From: Rhizobacter koreensis
GTDB lineage: Bacteria; Pseudomonadota; Gammaproteobacteria; Burkholderiales; Burkholderiaceae_C
NCBI RefSeq assembly: GCF_013366375.1
Contig: NZ_JABWMJ010000016.1
Location: 20,052 to 84,051 of the forward strand
Length of the DNA stretch: 64,000 bases
Direction: 5' to 3'
Each line of letters starts with the position of its first letter. The first letter of the stretch is position 1. The notes under the pieces were generated by a model, which was not told the DNA's origin, searched no databases, and was given only the letters and a program-made list of their open reading frames with translations. This document shows positions 26,698-35,807 of the stretch, piece by piece. A program made the translations under genes and the position numbers.

Positions 26698-27912
26698 CTA
26701 CGCGGGCGGCGGCCTGACCGTGCCATCGCGGTACAGCGCCTCGCGTTCCGCAGCGTCCAGCCCCAGCTCGGCGAGGATGCCTTCGGCATGCTGGCTCAAC
26801 CTCGGCGGCAGACTGGCCACGCGCCCCGGCGTGGCACCGAGCTTGACCGGCACGCCGATGTGCCGATGCCCGTCGGCCTCCACCACCATCTCGCGGTGCG
26901 CGGCGTGCGGGTGCGACAGGGCCTGCGCCACGTTGTTCACTACGCCGGCGGGCACGCCGCGCCGCATCAGCATCTCGCACAGCTCGGCACCCTCGTAGCG
27001 CGCCAGCGTGCGTTCGAGCTCGGTACGAAGCGCCTCACGGTGCTCGCGTCGCGACACGGGATTGGCGAAACGTGGATCTGATGCCAGGTCAGGACGCTGC
27101 ACACACTCGCACAGGCGATGGAACTGGCCGTCGTTGACGACGCCGAGGAAGATCGACCCGTCGGCCGCGGTATAGCAGTCGTACGGCACGATGTTCGGAT
27201 GCGCGCTGCCCATTCGCTGCGGGATGCGCCCGGAGTAGAACCAGTTCGACGCGTGCGGGGCCAGCAGCAGTGCGAGGCCGGTGTCGAACAGCGTCGCTTC
27301 CACGCGCTGGCCGGCACCGGTGCGTTCACGCGCAGCCAGGGCCAGCAGCACGCCGACCATCGCGTTGTAGCCGGTGAGGTAGTCGACTACCGGCACGCCC
27401 AGGCGCACCGGGCCCGATTCCGGCGTGCCGTTGATGCTCATCAGCCCGGAAATCGCCTGCGCCACCGCGTCGTAGCCAGGCAGGCCGCCGAGCGGCCCGT
27501 CCGCACCGAAACCGCTGACGCCGCAGTAGATGAGCCACGGGTGGCGCGCCGCGAGCGTGCTCTCGTAGCCCAGGCCCCACTTCTCCATCGTGCCGGGCAG
27601 GAAGTTCTCGATCAGCACATCGGCACCTGCGAGCAGCCGTTCGAGCACGACGCAGCCGGCGGGGCGGGACAGATCCAGCGCAATCGAGCGCTTGCCACGG
27701 TTCAGGGCCGCGAAGTAGGCGCATTCGCCGCGCTCGTCCAGCGGCGGGCCGATGCGTCGGGCCTCGTCTCCTTCGGGCGGCTCGACCTTGATCACCTCGG
27801 CGCCGTGGTCGGCCAGCATCTGGGCACACAGCGGGCCGGCCAGCACGCGCGAGAGGTCCAGCACGCGCAGCCCATCCAGCGCACGGGGGCCGGTTTGGCC
27901 GATCTCAGCCAT
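26698..27912 (-). CDS. Class III (CaiB/BaiF) CoA-transferase
   Basis: The protein has 404 residues, the normal length. It has the N-terminal VLDLSRVLAGPLCAQMLADH and VIKVEPPEGD motifs of the family. The PGYDAVAQA segment contains the Asp at the position that normally forms the acyl-anhydride. Such enzymes move CoA between acyl-CoA and a free acid in the cytoplasm, thus activating a substrate without ATP. It is the last gene of the minus operon with the two Bug receptors and two thioesterases; its start overlaps the upstream gene by 8 bp. Confidence 0.92.
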   Translation of the reverse strand: MAEIGQTGPRALDGLRVLDLSRVLAGPLCAQMLADHGAEVIKVEPPEGDEARRIGPPLDERGECAYFAALNRGKRSIALDLSRPAGCVVLERLLAGADVLIENFLPGTMEKWGLGYESTLAARHPWLIYCGVSGFGADGPLGGLPGYDAVAQAISGLMSINGTPESGPVRLGVPVVDYLTGYNAMVGVLLALAARERTGAGQRVEATLFDTGLALLLAPHASNWFYSGRIPQRMGSAHPNIVPYDCYTAADGSIFLGVVNDGQFHRLCECVQRPDLASDPRFANPVSRREHREALRTELERTLARYEGAELCEMLMRRGVPAGVVNNVAQALSHPHAAHREMVVEADGHRHIGVPVKLGATPGRVASLPPRLSQHAEGILAELGLDAAEREALYRDGTVRPPPA

Positions 27913-28828
27913 GGGCGATCAGGCGCTCTGCCGAGGCCCGGATGTTGGCAGGGATGGCTACGGACTTGCGCTGCTTCAGATCGAAGAAGAGGGCGGCGAC
28001 CACGATGCTGGTGTACAGGCCTCCGTCGCTCGAGTCGACCACGTGGTGGACGATGTGATAGACCTTCTCGCCGACCGCCAGCACGCCGCTGCGGACCTCC
28101 ACCGCGCTGCCAGCGCGCAGCGGCCGGTGATAGGCGATGTCGTAGTCCAGTGCCGCCGAGCCGGTGCCGGAGGCAAACAGCACCTTGCGGTCCAGATGCA
28201 TCGCCCGGAACAGATGCGTGATGGCATCGTTGAAGCGCGAGATGTGCGCGCGCGGCGGCGCCACGCCGTCGACATCGCAGTCCCAGGGTTCGACCGAGCC
28301 GCGGTAGGTGAGCAGCATTCGCTCGAGCGGTGGCGGTCCTGGCGGCAGTATCGCGGCCATCGGCGACGGCGGGGGAATCTCAGGCAGATCGCCGGTGTGC
28401 TCGCGGGCGGCCGCCACCACATCGGCCGGCCATGGCAGCGGCGTCTCGCCGGCGCCCGTCAGACGCAGTCGCGTCTCGAAAGCCGCCGACTCGATACCGG
28501 TCTCCAGATTGGTCATCCGGCTGGCGATGTCGAGCGTGCCGTCGTCGTGCATGGCACGGATGCCCGAGCGGATCGCGTGGATGTCGCCGCCACGCAGTTC
28601 ACGCTTGAACAGGGTGCGGTCCGTGAGTGGCCGCAAAGCCAAGCGCTCCCTGCGCAGCCGGCCGGGCGCGAGGCCGATGCGTGCCGCGAGGTGGGCCTGC
28701 GCGTCGCTGGCGCGCGCGAGGTAGTGCTGCACGTTCATGTGGCCCCATTGGTCGCAGTCGGACATGCTCACCGAGCCGAGGCCGGTGACGAAGACGCGTT
28801 CACTCATCAGGTGGCCCGGCGCCGTCAT
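27905..28828 (-). CDS. Tandem 4HBT-type thioesterase (two hotdog domains)
   Basis: The protein has 307 residues from the ATG at 28828, which overlaps the previous stop. Two 4-hydroxybenzoyl-CoA-thioesterase-like domains are fused. The first has SDCDQWGHMNVQHYLARASD near residue 18. The second has WDCDVDGVAPPRAHISRFND near 170, where GHMN is replaced by GVAPPRAH, so the second site is altered. The first domain resembles the separate thioesterase encoded just upstream. Hydrolysis of an aromatic, branched or cyclic acyl-CoA is possible. Confidence 0.75.
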   Translation of the reverse strand: MTAPGHLMSERVFVTGLGSVSMSDCDQWGHMNVQHYLARASDAQAHLAARIGLAPGRLRRERLALRPLTDRTLFKRELRGGDIHAIRSGIRAMHDDGTLDIASRMTNLETGIESAAFETRLRLTGAGETPLPWPADVVAAAREHTGDLPEIPPPSPMAAILPPGPPPLERMLLTYRGSVEPWDCDVDGVAPPRAHISRFNDAITHLFRAMHLDRKVLFASGTGSAALDYDIAYHRPLRAGSAVEVRSGVLAVGEKVYHIVHHVVDSSDGGLYTSIVVAALFFDLKQRKSVAIPANIRASAERLIAHG

Positions 28829-29301
28829 TCGTCGCTCCCGGCGGGCAGCAGCCGTTGGCGCGCACGCGCTAGCACCTCGGCATCCAGCGCTGTGGAGCGC
28901 CGCGCGTCCAGGTCCATCATCACCGTGAAGACCTTGCTCTTCATCGCCGTTTGGCCTGTCTCGACGTTGGTCAGACGGTGGAAGAAGGTGATCTTGCGCT
29001 CGCTGACCTCGAGCACGCCGCTTTCCATGCGAACCAGGTCGCCGGCGAGCAACTCCTTCAAGTACAGAACCTCCTGCTTCACCGCCGCAGGCGCGCGGCG
29101 CCGCTCTCGGATGTAGCCGGGCGTGATGCCGATCGACGCCATCACGTGCCAGGCCGCATCCGAGACCTTGGCCACGTAGTACTGGACGTTCATGTGGCCC
29201 AGCTGATCGCACTCCAGGGGCGACACGCGGCCGAGATGGGTCTCGATGAACAGGGGCAGGCTTGCAGCGGTCGGTGGTCGGATTGCGGCCATTCTGTTCA
29301 T
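28825..29301 (-). CDS. 4HBT-type acyl-CoA thioesterase
   Basis: The protein has 158 residues from the ATG at 29301, which overlaps the stop of the Bug gene (ATGA). The active-site segment LECDQLGHMNVQYYVAKVSD (about residues 25-44) has the Asp and GHMN motif of the 4-hydroxybenzoyl-CoA thioesterase family. It is followed by its two-domain relative, also with an ATGA overlap. The pair may have arisen by duplication. Confidence 0.82.
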   Translation of the reverse strand: MNRMAAIRPPTAASLPLFIETHLGRVSPLECDQLGHMNVQYYVAKVSDAAWHVMASIGITPGYIRERRRAPAAVKQEVLYLKELLAGDLVRMESGVLEVSERKITFFHRLTNVETGQTAMKSKVFTVMMDLDARRSTALDAEVLARARQRLLPAGSDE

Positions 29302-30269
29302 TCCTCGGCCTTGTAGTTGGATTCCTTGACCACGCGCTTCCACTTGACGATCTCGGCGTCGATCGTGCGGGCGAGCTCGGCCGGCGTGCTGCCCACCGGT
29401 TCGTAGTTGAGTGTCGCCAGACGCTCGCGCACGTCGGGCAATGCGACGATGCGCGCGATCTCCGACGACAGCTTGGCGACGATCTCCGGCGGCGTGCCCG
29501 CCGGCGCCAGCACCGCAGCCCAGGAGTCGAGCGCGATGCCCTTGATGCCGGCTTCTTCGAAGGTGGGCACGTCGGGCAGCAGCGGCGAGCGCTTGTTCAT
29601 CAGCACGGCCAGCGGACGCACCTTGCCCGACTTGACGTGGGCCATGCCGACAAAGGGGTCGACCACCGCGTCCACCTCGCCGCCAACCACCGCGGCCATC
29701 TGCGGACCGGTGCCCTTGTACGGCACCATGGTGATGTCTGCGCCGATGGCCTGCCTGAGCTGCTCGCCGATAAGGCGCAACAGGCTCGTGCCGGCGCCGT
29801 AGCTGAAGCGGCCTGGGCGCGTGCGCGCCTCGGCCGCGAACTCCTGCATCGTGCGCACCGGCAGGTTCGCGTTGACGAGGAACACGCCACCGAGGTTGGC
29901 CACCAGCGACACCGGCGCGAAGTCCTTCACCGGATCGAAGGGCAGCTTGTACAGCGCGGGGGTCAGCGTCTGCGCGCTGGCCACGGTGAGCAGCAGCGTG
30001 TAGCCGTCGGGCGCGGCCTTGGCCACGATGTCGGTGCCGATGATGCCGTTGGCGCCCGGCCTCGGGTCGACGTTGACGGTCTGCTTGAGCGACTCGGAGA
30101 GCTTGGCGCTCAGCAGCCGTGCCACCACGTCGCTGGTGCCGCCGGCGCCGAAGGGCACGATCATGCGGATCGGCCGCGAGGGATAGGGCTCGGCGGCGTC
30201 GGCCAGCAGCGGCAGCAGCAGGGTCGCGCTGAGCAGCAGACGTCGCAGCGCGGAAGTACGGCGGTTCAT
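29298..30269 (-). CDS. Bug-type tripartite tricarboxylate receptor (TctC family)
   Basis: The protein has 323 residues from the ATG at 30269. An N-terminal signal peptide (MNRRTSALRRLLLSATLLL, cleavage after ADA) directs it to the periplasm. Family motifs are present: YPSRPIRMIVPFGAGGTSD at the start of the mature protein, then APDGYTLL. These receptors bind carboxylic acids for a TctAB permease, which is absent from the window. The gene is translationally coupled to a thioesterase. Confidence 0.92.
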   Translation of the reverse strand: MNRRTSALRRLLLSATLLLPLLADAAEPYPSRPIRMIVPFGAGGTSDVVARLLSAKLSESLKQTVNVDPRPGANGIIGTDIVAKAAPDGYTLLLTVASAQTLTPALYKLPFDPVKDFAPVSLVANLGGVFLVNANLPVRTMQEFAAEARTRPGRFSYGAGTSLLRLIGEQLRQAIGADITMVPYKGTGPQMAAVVGGEVDAVVDPFVGMAHVKSGKVRPLAVLMNKRSPLLPDVPTFEEAGIKGIALDSWAAVLAPAGTPPEIVAKLSSEIARIVALPDVRERLATLNYEPVGSTPAELARTIDAEIVKWKRVVKESNYKAEE

Positions 30270-30324
30270 CGGGGTTCGCTCCTGGAGAGGGAGTGCAACA
30301 GGGTTGTGCAATCGGGATGTGGCC

Positions 30325-31296
30325 TCACTCGGCCTTGATGCCGGCTGCCCGCACTGTGGCCGCCACGGTGGCCATTTCCGCGCGATGCGTCGCTGCCAGC
30401 GCGTCGGCGTCCGCGGTGCGGGGCTCGAAACCGATGCCGCGGATCTTGTCGGCCGTTGCCGGCAGCCTCAGCACCGCCAGCAACTCTGCCGCCAGGCGTG
30501 ACGAGATCTCGCGCGGCACGCCCGCCGGCACGAAGAATCCCAACCAGGCGCTGTACTCGAAGCCCTTGATCCCCGCTTCGGCCACGGTCTCGATGTCGGG
30601 GGCCAGGGGCGAGCGCTGGGCGCCGGTCTGTGCCAGAGCGCGCATGCGGCCGGCCTTGACGTTGGGCATGCTGCTGGACAGCGGCTCGCAGGTGACGTCG
30701 AGCTGCCCGCCGATCAGATCGTTGAGTCCCTGCGCGGACGACTTGTAGGGCACGCGCGTCAAGTCGATTCCGGCGGCGCGCTTGAGCAGTTCGGTACACA
30801 GCAGCGCCGAGCTGGTCCCCGATCCATAGTTGAGCTTGCCCGGCGCCGCCTTGGCCGCGGCCATCAGGTCGCTCATCGACTTGAGCGGCGAGTGGGCCGG
30901 TACGACGAAGACAAATGGCGCATCGGCGGCCATCGCGAGCGGCGTGAAGTCTTCGAGCGGCTTGACCGGAAAGCTCGCATACAGGAACGCGTTGGCGGCC
31001 ACGGTGGTGTTGGAGCCAAGCAGCAGCGTATACCCATCAGGTGCCGCCTTGGCCGCAGCGCCGATTCCGAGCACGCCGCCAGCGCCCGCGCGGTTGTCGA
31101 CCACCACGTTCTGGCCCAGACGCTCACCCAGCGCCTGCGCCACCAGCCGCGCCAGCGCATCGGTACTGCCGCCCGCGCCCTGAGGCACGATCATTTGCAG
31201 CGGCCGCGAAGGCCAGGCCTGAGCCGAAGCCGGCACCGAGGCCATCAGGCCCGCTGCGGTCAGCAGGCCGATCAGAAGTCGCTTGAGCATTTTCAT
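30325..31296 (-). CDS. Bug-type tripartite tricarboxylate receptor (TctC family)
   Basis: The protein has 323 residues. A signal peptide (first 26 residues, ending SAQA) precedes WPSRPLQMIVPQGAGGSTD, and APDGYTLLLG follows. It is the promoter-proximal gene of the minus operon that runs to 26698. It differs clearly from the adjacent copy, so the two probably bind different acids. No permease gene is near. The 112-bp gap to the divergent crotonase gene at 31409 must hold promoters for both. Confidence 0.92.
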   Translation of the reverse strand: MKMLKRLLIGLLTAAGLMASVPASAQAWPSRPLQMIVPQGAGGSTDALARLVAQALGERLGQNVVVDNRAGAGGVLGIGAAAKAAPDGYTLLLGSNTTVAANAFLYASFPVKPLEDFTPLAMAADAPFVFVVPAHSPLKSMSDLMAAAKAAPGKLNYGSGTSSALLCTELLKRAAGIDLTRVPYKSSAQGLNDLIGGQLDVTCEPLSSSMPNVKAGRMRALAQTGAQRSPLAPDIETVAEAGIKGFEYSAWLGFFVPAGVPREISSRLAAELLAVLRLPATADKIRGIGFEPRTADADALAATHRAEMATVAATVRAAGIKAE

Positions 31297-31408
31297 TGCA
31301 CCCCCGTTGAATGGGTTCTCCTCACATGGCGCCTCGCGCAGGCTTCGACGGACTGCCCACGCCGCCCGCCGCGCCTACACTTGCCATGTGCCAATCCAAA
31401 GGAACTCC

Positions 31409-32191
31409 ATGACCGCTTCTGCCGTACTCGTCGATCGTCGCGGCTCCGTCTGCGAGATCACGCTCAACCGCCCCGAGCAGCGCAATGCGATGGCGCCCGA
31501 GTTGCTGCAGGCATTCCAGCAGGTCATCGACGAAGTGAAGGGAGACCGTGCCATCCGCTGTGTCGTGATCACCGGCAGCGAGGCCAACTTCTGTTCGGGC
31601 GCGGACTTCCGCAGCGCGTTGCTCGAGCGGGGCAGCGAACTGCCGCATGAGGCGTCCTACGCGATCTACCGGCCGTTCCTGAGCATCCTTGACGTGCCAG
31701 TACCGGTGATTGCGGCGATGAACGGCCACGCCATCGGCGGCGGCTTCGGGCTCGGCCTGGTGTGCGACATCCGCGTGGCCAACCGCGAGGCGCGCTACGG
31801 TGCCAATTTCGCGCGCCTGGGCCTGCATTCGGGCATGGCCATCAGCTATCTTCTGCCACGCGTGTGCGGCGTTCCGCGTGCGGCGGAGTTGCTGTTCACC
31901 GGGCGCGTGTTTTCGGGCGCCGAGGCCGCTGAGCTGGGAATCGCCAACCATGCGGTTGAGCCGGGACAGGTGTTGGCGCGGGCTCGCGAACTGGCCGACG
32001 AGATCGCAGCCAATGCACCGGTGGCCGTTCGAATGATGAAGCGCTCGCTCTACCGTGGCCTCGAATGGGACCCGAGGTCGGCTGGCGAGATCGAGGCGCT
32101 GCTGCAGTCGCGCACGCTCGAGATGGCCGATGCCAAGGAAGGCGTTGCGGCCCTGCTCGAGAAGCGTGCGCCGCGTTTCCGCGGCGTGTAG
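31409..32191 (+). CDS. Enoyl-CoA hydratase/isomerase family protein
   Basis: This 260-residue crotonase starts at ATG 31409, with AAAGGA 5 bp upstream; the longer frame begins within the divergent Bug gene. The fold motifs are clear (FCSGADF; GHAIGGGFGLGLVCD). Neither hydratase Glu is kept (second segment ANFARLGLHSGMAISYLLPR), so isomerase or another crotonase activity is likely. It is a single-gene unit ending at a strong hairpin shared with the convergent CoA-transferase. Confidence 0.85.
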   Translation: MTASAVLVDRRGSVCEITLNRPEQRNAMAPELLQAFQQVIDEVKGDRAIRCVVITGSEANFCSGADFRSALLERGSELPHEASYAIYRPFLSILDVPVPVIAAMNGHAIGGGFGLGLVCDIRVANREARYGANFARLGLHSGMAISYLLPRVCGVPRAAELLFTGRVFSGAEAAELGIANHAVEPGQVLARARELADEIAANAPVAVRMMKRSLYRGLEWDPRSAGEIEALLQSRTLEMADAKEGVAALLEKRAPRFRGV

Positions 32192-32198
32192 TTCCGCG

Positions 32199-32248
32199 CG
32201 CGGCGGGCGACGGGCGATGGCCATCAGCCGCACCCGTCGCCCGCCGCG
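32199..32248. terminator. Perfect 16-bp hairpin between convergent genes
   Basis: The left arm (32199-32214) and right arm (32233-32248) are exact reverse complements (CGCGGCGGGCGACGGG), with an 18-nt loop. It lies at the meeting point of the crotonase gene and the CoA-transferase gene, whose last codons it includes. No T-run follows, so it may be a bidirectional block or mRNA 3' stabiliser rather than a classical terminator. Confidence 0.6.
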
Positions 32249-33432
32249 ACCGTGACGCCGGCGGCCGCCATCTCGGCGATCTCCGCGGCGGAATAGCCGG
32301 CCTCGCGCAGCAGTTCGGCACTGTGCTCGCCCAGGCGCGGCGGCGCACGCCGGATCTCCGGCTGCGTGCGTGACCAGCGCGACGGCGGCCGCAGGCTCAC
32401 GAGCGTGCCTTCGGTCGGATGCTGCAGGTGCTGAAAGAAGCCCACGGCGTTCAAGTGCGGGTCTTCCAGCAGCGACTCGAGCGTGTGCAGCGGGCCAGCC
32501 GGCACATCGGCCTCACCCAGGATGGCCAGCCACTCGGACGTGGTGCGCGTGCGAAAGACGGCGTCCAGCCAGGCGTACACCTCGCGCGAATGGTCGGTGC
32601 GTGCCTGCAGCGTGGCAAAGCGCGGATCATCCAACAGTTCGGGCTCGCCGATGCGATCGAGCACGGCACGCCACTGGCCGTCGCTGATGAGGAAGGCGCA
32701 CAGGTAGCCGTCCTGCGTGCGGAAGGGCCGGCGGTCGGGGCTCAGGTGGCGCGGATAGCCCGGCGGCCCCAGCGGTGGATCGAACGAATGGCCCATCAGA
32801 TGATCGCCCAGCACGCCTTGCGCGAGCGACTCGAACATCGGCACCTCCAGCGACTGCCCTTCGCCTGTGCGCAGCTTGTGCACCAGGGCGCCGAGGATGG
32901 CATTGACGAGCGCGATGCCGGTGTAGCGGTCGGCCATGGCCATCGGGATGTAGCGCGGCTCGCCGCCGCTGGCTCGCGCGTACAGCCCGGCGATGCCTGA
33001 CATGCCCTGCATCAGGTCGTCCAGCGCGGGCCGCGCGGCATACGGGCCGTCCTGGCCGAAGCCGACCGCGCCGGCGTAGACGATGCCCGGGTTGACGGCA
33101 GCGAGCGCCTCGTACGAGAGCCCCAGCCTGGCCATCGCCGCCGGACGAACGTTGTAGACGAACACGTCGGCCTTGGCGGCCAGGCGCAGCAGCGCATCGC
33201 GGCCGGCCGGCTGCTTGAGATCGAGCACGACGCTGCGCTTGTTGCGGTTGTTCTGCTGGAAGATGCCGCCCATGCCCGGCGAACGCGTCGGTCCGATACC
33301 GCGCACAATGTCGCCCTCGTGCGACTCGATCTTGACGACGTCTGCGCCCATGTCGCCGAGGATCTGCGTGGCGAAGGGCCCGAGCAGGTAGGCGGTGAGG
33401 TCGATCACCCGGATGCCGCGCAGTGCGCTCAT
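32224..33432 (-). CDS. Class III (CaiB/BaiF) CoA-transferase
   Basis: The protein has 402 residues of the normal family layout: VIDLTAYLLGPFATQILGDM and VKIESHEGD at the N-terminus, and the central RPALDDLMQGMSG segment with the Asp where the catalytic residue of this family lies. It is third in a minus operon with the two-subunit ACAD, 13 bp behind it. That position fits activation of a free acid by CoA transfer for the dehydrogenase. It is not a close copy of the CoA-transferase at 26698. Confidence 0.92.
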   Translation of the reverse strand: MSALRGIRVIDLTAYLLGPFATQILGDMGADVVKIESHEGDIVRGIGPTRSPGMGGIFQQNNRNKRSVVLDLKQPAGRDALLRLAAKADVFVYNVRPAAMARLGLSYEALAAVNPGIVYAGAVGFGQDGPYAARPALDDLMQGMSGIAGLYARASGGEPRYIPMAMADRYTGIALVNAILGALVHKLRTGEGQSLEVPMFESLAQGVLGDHLMGHSFDPPLGPPGYPRHLSPDRRPFRTQDGYLCAFLISDGQWRAVLDRIGEPELLDDPRFATLQARTDHSREVYAWLDAVFRTRTTSEWLAILGEADVPAGPLHTLESLLEDPHLNAVGFFQHLQHPTEGTLVSLRPPSRWSRTQPEIRRAPPRLGEHSAELLREAGYSAAEIAEMAAAGVTVAAGDGCG

Positions 33433-33445
33433 GGTTCGAGTCCGT

Positions 33446-34537
33446 TCAACGCGAGGTGCAGGCCACCGCAGCCTGCCAGGCCGACCGCATGCCGCCGTCC
33501 CTCAGGGCCTGCACCAGCGCGCGCGCCCAGAAGGCCTCACTGCCGTGCTCGTCGCGCCACCAGCACAGCCGGCGCGTGGACAGGTGCAGCGCGTGCTCGG
33601 CGGTGACGCCGATGGCGCCGTGCAGCTGGTGCGCAATGCGCGCAGCCAGGCTCGCGGCCTCGCCCGCCCGCACCTTGGCCGCGGCCGCTGCGGCAACAAA
33701 GCAGTGTGGGTCTTCGGTGGCCGCGGCCGCATGTACCGCCACGCGCGAGGCGGCGGCCTCCTCGGCCAGCTGCGCCAGCTGGTGCTGAACGGCCTGGAAC
33801 TGGCCGATCGAGCGACCGAACTGTACGCGTTCTCCGGTGTACGCCAGCGTCATGTCGAGGAGGCGCCCCAGCGCGCCGGCCATCTGCGCGGCGGTGAGCA
33901 GAGCGGCCCGCGCGCGCACCTCGGTCAGGCTGAGTCCGGGCAAGGGCACACACCAGGCCCGAGCCGGTTCGGCGCTCGCGGGTGCGTGCAGCGCGACACC
34001 GGTACAGGTCACGCGCGCCGAAGGGGGGAAGCTGCGCGTGAGGGGACGCGTCTGCATGCACCCCTTCGGCAGCCACAGCAGCTGGGCCGTGCCAGCGGGG
34101 TCCGCGCCGACGAAGGCGATCTGGTGGGCGTGTTCCGCCCAAAGCACGGGCGCAACGTCGGACTCCGCCGCATCGGCGCGGCCGGCCTCGCGCATCGCGG
34201 CCAAGGGGGCTGCGGTGAAGGCCAGGGCGGCCGGCCCGCTGACCGGCCGCAGCCCGGCGCGCGAGCGCAGCCAACCGGCCAGCAGCGTCTGCCCGATCGG
34301 CAGCGGCACGCAGTGTGCCGCCGCACGCTCGAGCAGCGTACAGGCGTCCAGCCAGTCGCCGCCGGCGCCGCCTGCGGACTCGGGCGCGAGCAACAGGCCC
34401 GGCCCCAACTCGTCGACAGCGGACCACAGCGCCTGCGGCCACTGGCCCGCATCGGCCGAAGCCACCAGTCGGCTGTCGCAGCGCTGCGAGAACAGTCGGT
34501 CGGCCGCTTCGGCCAACGGTTGGGCGAGCTCGCTCAT
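33446..34537 (-). CDS. Acyl-CoA dehydrogenase-like small (beta-type) subunit
   Basis: The protein has 363 residues, shorter and more divergent than normal ACADs. It keeps the C-terminal helical signature (GERVQFGRSIGQFQAVQHQLA; AKVRAGEAASLAARIAHQLHGAIG) but lacks a recognisable TEPxxGSD FAD segment and the catalytic loop. It overlaps the full-size ACAD gene upstream by ATGA. This pairing matches the alpha2-beta2 ACADs of steroid side-chain degradation, where one subunit is catalytic and the other completes the FAD site. It is therefore better read as a subunit than as a decayed gene. Confidence 0.8.
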   Translation of the reverse strand: MSELAQPLAEAADRLFSQRCDSRLVASADAGQWPQALWSAVDELGPGLLLAPESAGGAGGDWLDACTLLERAAAHCVPLPIGQTLLAGWLRSRAGLRPVSGPAALAFTAAPLAAMREAGRADAAESDVAPVLWAEHAHQIAFVGADPAGTAQLLWLPKGCMQTRPLTRSFPPSARVTCTGVALHAPASAEPARAWCVPLPGLSLTEVRARAALLTAAQMAGALGRLLDMTLAYTGERVQFGRSIGQFQAVQHQLAQLAEEAAASRVAVHAAAATEDPHCFVAAAAAAKVRAGEAASLAARIAHQLHGAIGVTAEHALHLSTRRLCWWRDEHGSEAFWARALVQALRDGGMRSAWQAAVACTSR

Positions 34538-35694
34538 CGTGCCTGCAGTTGCTTGGCGATCATGTTGCGCAGGATCTCGTTGGTGCCGCCGCGCAGGTTA
34601 TAGGTGGGGGCGAGTGGCCAGGCGGCGACCAACAGGTGCGCCAGGGCCGAATCGCCGGCCACACGCGCGTCGGCGTCCATCGCGTCGCGCACGAGTTCGA
34701 GCGTGTCGCGCTCGTAGTTCGTCCCCAGGTCCTTGACCATCGCGGCTTCGATGGCCGGTGATCGCCCGGCTTCGAGCGCGCCCCAGATGGCTAGGCTCAT
34801 GTTGCGCAGGGTCATCAGCCGCGCCAACAGACGGCCTGCCGCGATGTCAGCCGCAGCCGGTGCGTCCGTGAGGACCAGGCGCAGGCAACGCTCGACGATG
34901 GGCATGGTGCTGAGGAAGCGCTCCGGACCGCTGCGTTCGTAAGCAAGTTCGCTCGTCACCTGCTTCCAGCCGTCGCCGGCCTGGCCGACAAGGCTGTCAG
35001 GCGCCAGCTCGACGCCGTCGAAGGTGACCTCGTTGAAGTGGTGGCTGCCGTCGAGCATGACAATGGGCCGGATCGACACGCCGGGCGCCTTGAGGTCGAC
35101 GATGAACTGGCTCAGGCCCGCGTGCCGCGTCTTGGGGTCGAGCGGCGCGGTGCGGCACAGCACGATGGCGAAGTGCGCGATGTGCGCGCCGCTGGTCCAA
35201 ACCTTGCGGCCCTGGAGCCGCCAGCGGCCGCCCGAGAACTCGGCGCGGGTGCGCACAGAGGCAAGGTCGGAGCCGACGTCCGGCTCGCTCATGCCGATCG
35301 CGAAATAGGTGTCGCCGGCGGCGATGCGCGGCAGGAACGCCTGGCGCTGAGCCTCGCTGCCGAAGCGCATCAACAAGGGTGCGCTCTGCCGCGCCGCGAT
35401 CCAGTGCGCAGCCACCGGGGCACCCGCGGCGAGCAGTTCCTCGTTGATCGTCAGCGTGTCGAAGGCGCTGCCACCGTGGCCGCCGTAGGCTGTCGGCCAG
35501 TGGTAGCCGATCCAGCCGCGCTGTCCGAGCTTGCGGCTGAACGCGCCGTCCAGACCTTCGGTCCACGAGTTGCACTGCGGCTCGAATCCGCCGCTGGCGA
35601 TCTCTTCGGCGATGAACTGGCGCACCTGCGCACGCAATGCTGCCGTGCGCACGGCGGTGGGAGGCAAGGCGAGTCCGGGCTCGAAGAACAACAT
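34534..35694 (-). CDS. Acyl-CoA dehydrogenase, catalytic (alpha-type) subunit
   Basis: The protein has 386 residues. The ATG at 35694 (MLFFEPGLALPP) is preferred; the frame open to 35754 would run through the divergent promoter region. MSEPDVGSDLASV and LRGGTNEILRNMIAKQL are ACAD motifs. The loop Glu is Gly, and a helix-type Glu is present (LAYERSG). It is first gene of a minus operon with the beta-like subunit and a CoA-transferase, and is divergent from a MaoC-like gene. Confidence 0.88.
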   Translation of the reverse strand: MLFFEPGLALPPTAVRTAALRAQVRQFIAEEIASGGFEPQCNSWTEGLDGAFSRKLGQRGWIGYHWPTAYGGHGGSAFDTLTINEELLAAGAPVAAHWIAARQSAPLLMRFGSEAQRQAFLPRIAAGDTYFAIGMSEPDVGSDLASVRTRAEFSGGRWRLQGRKVWTSGAHIAHFAIVLCRTAPLDPKTRHAGLSQFIVDLKAPGVSIRPIVMLDGSHHFNEVTFDGVELAPDSLVGQAGDGWKQVTSELAYERSGPERFLSTMPIVERCLRLVLTDAPAAADIAAGRLLARLMTLRNMSLAIWGALEAGRSPAIEAAMVKDLGTNYERDTLELVRDAMDADARVAGDSALAHLLVAAWPLAPTYNLRGGTNEILRNMIAKQLQAR

Positions 35695-35747
35695 GGGGTG
35701 GGCGTGGTTCCGGGGCGGGGTGGCACAAGCCAAAATGGCAGAGTATT

Positions 35748-35765
35748 CTACCAACTGTTAGTTTG
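35748..35765. promoter_or_regulatory. Degenerate copy of the AAC/GTT palindrome
   Basis: This element in the 113-bp gap between the divergent ACAD and MaoC-like genes reads CTACCAACTGTTAGTTTG. Its core is AAC-N5-GTT, one base longer in the spacer than the five clearer copies. It may be a weak site of the same regulator. Confidence 0.35.
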
Positions 35766-35807
35766 CCCACCCGGTTCAACCCGAATCCTGAATGCCCAGG
35801 AGAAGCC

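Noticed and set aside
33446..34537. Short ACAD-like gene as a pseudogene
   Set aside because: The frame is intact, it overlaps a full ACAD gene by ATGA, and its lost segments match those missing in the non-catalytic subunits of heteromeric ACADs.
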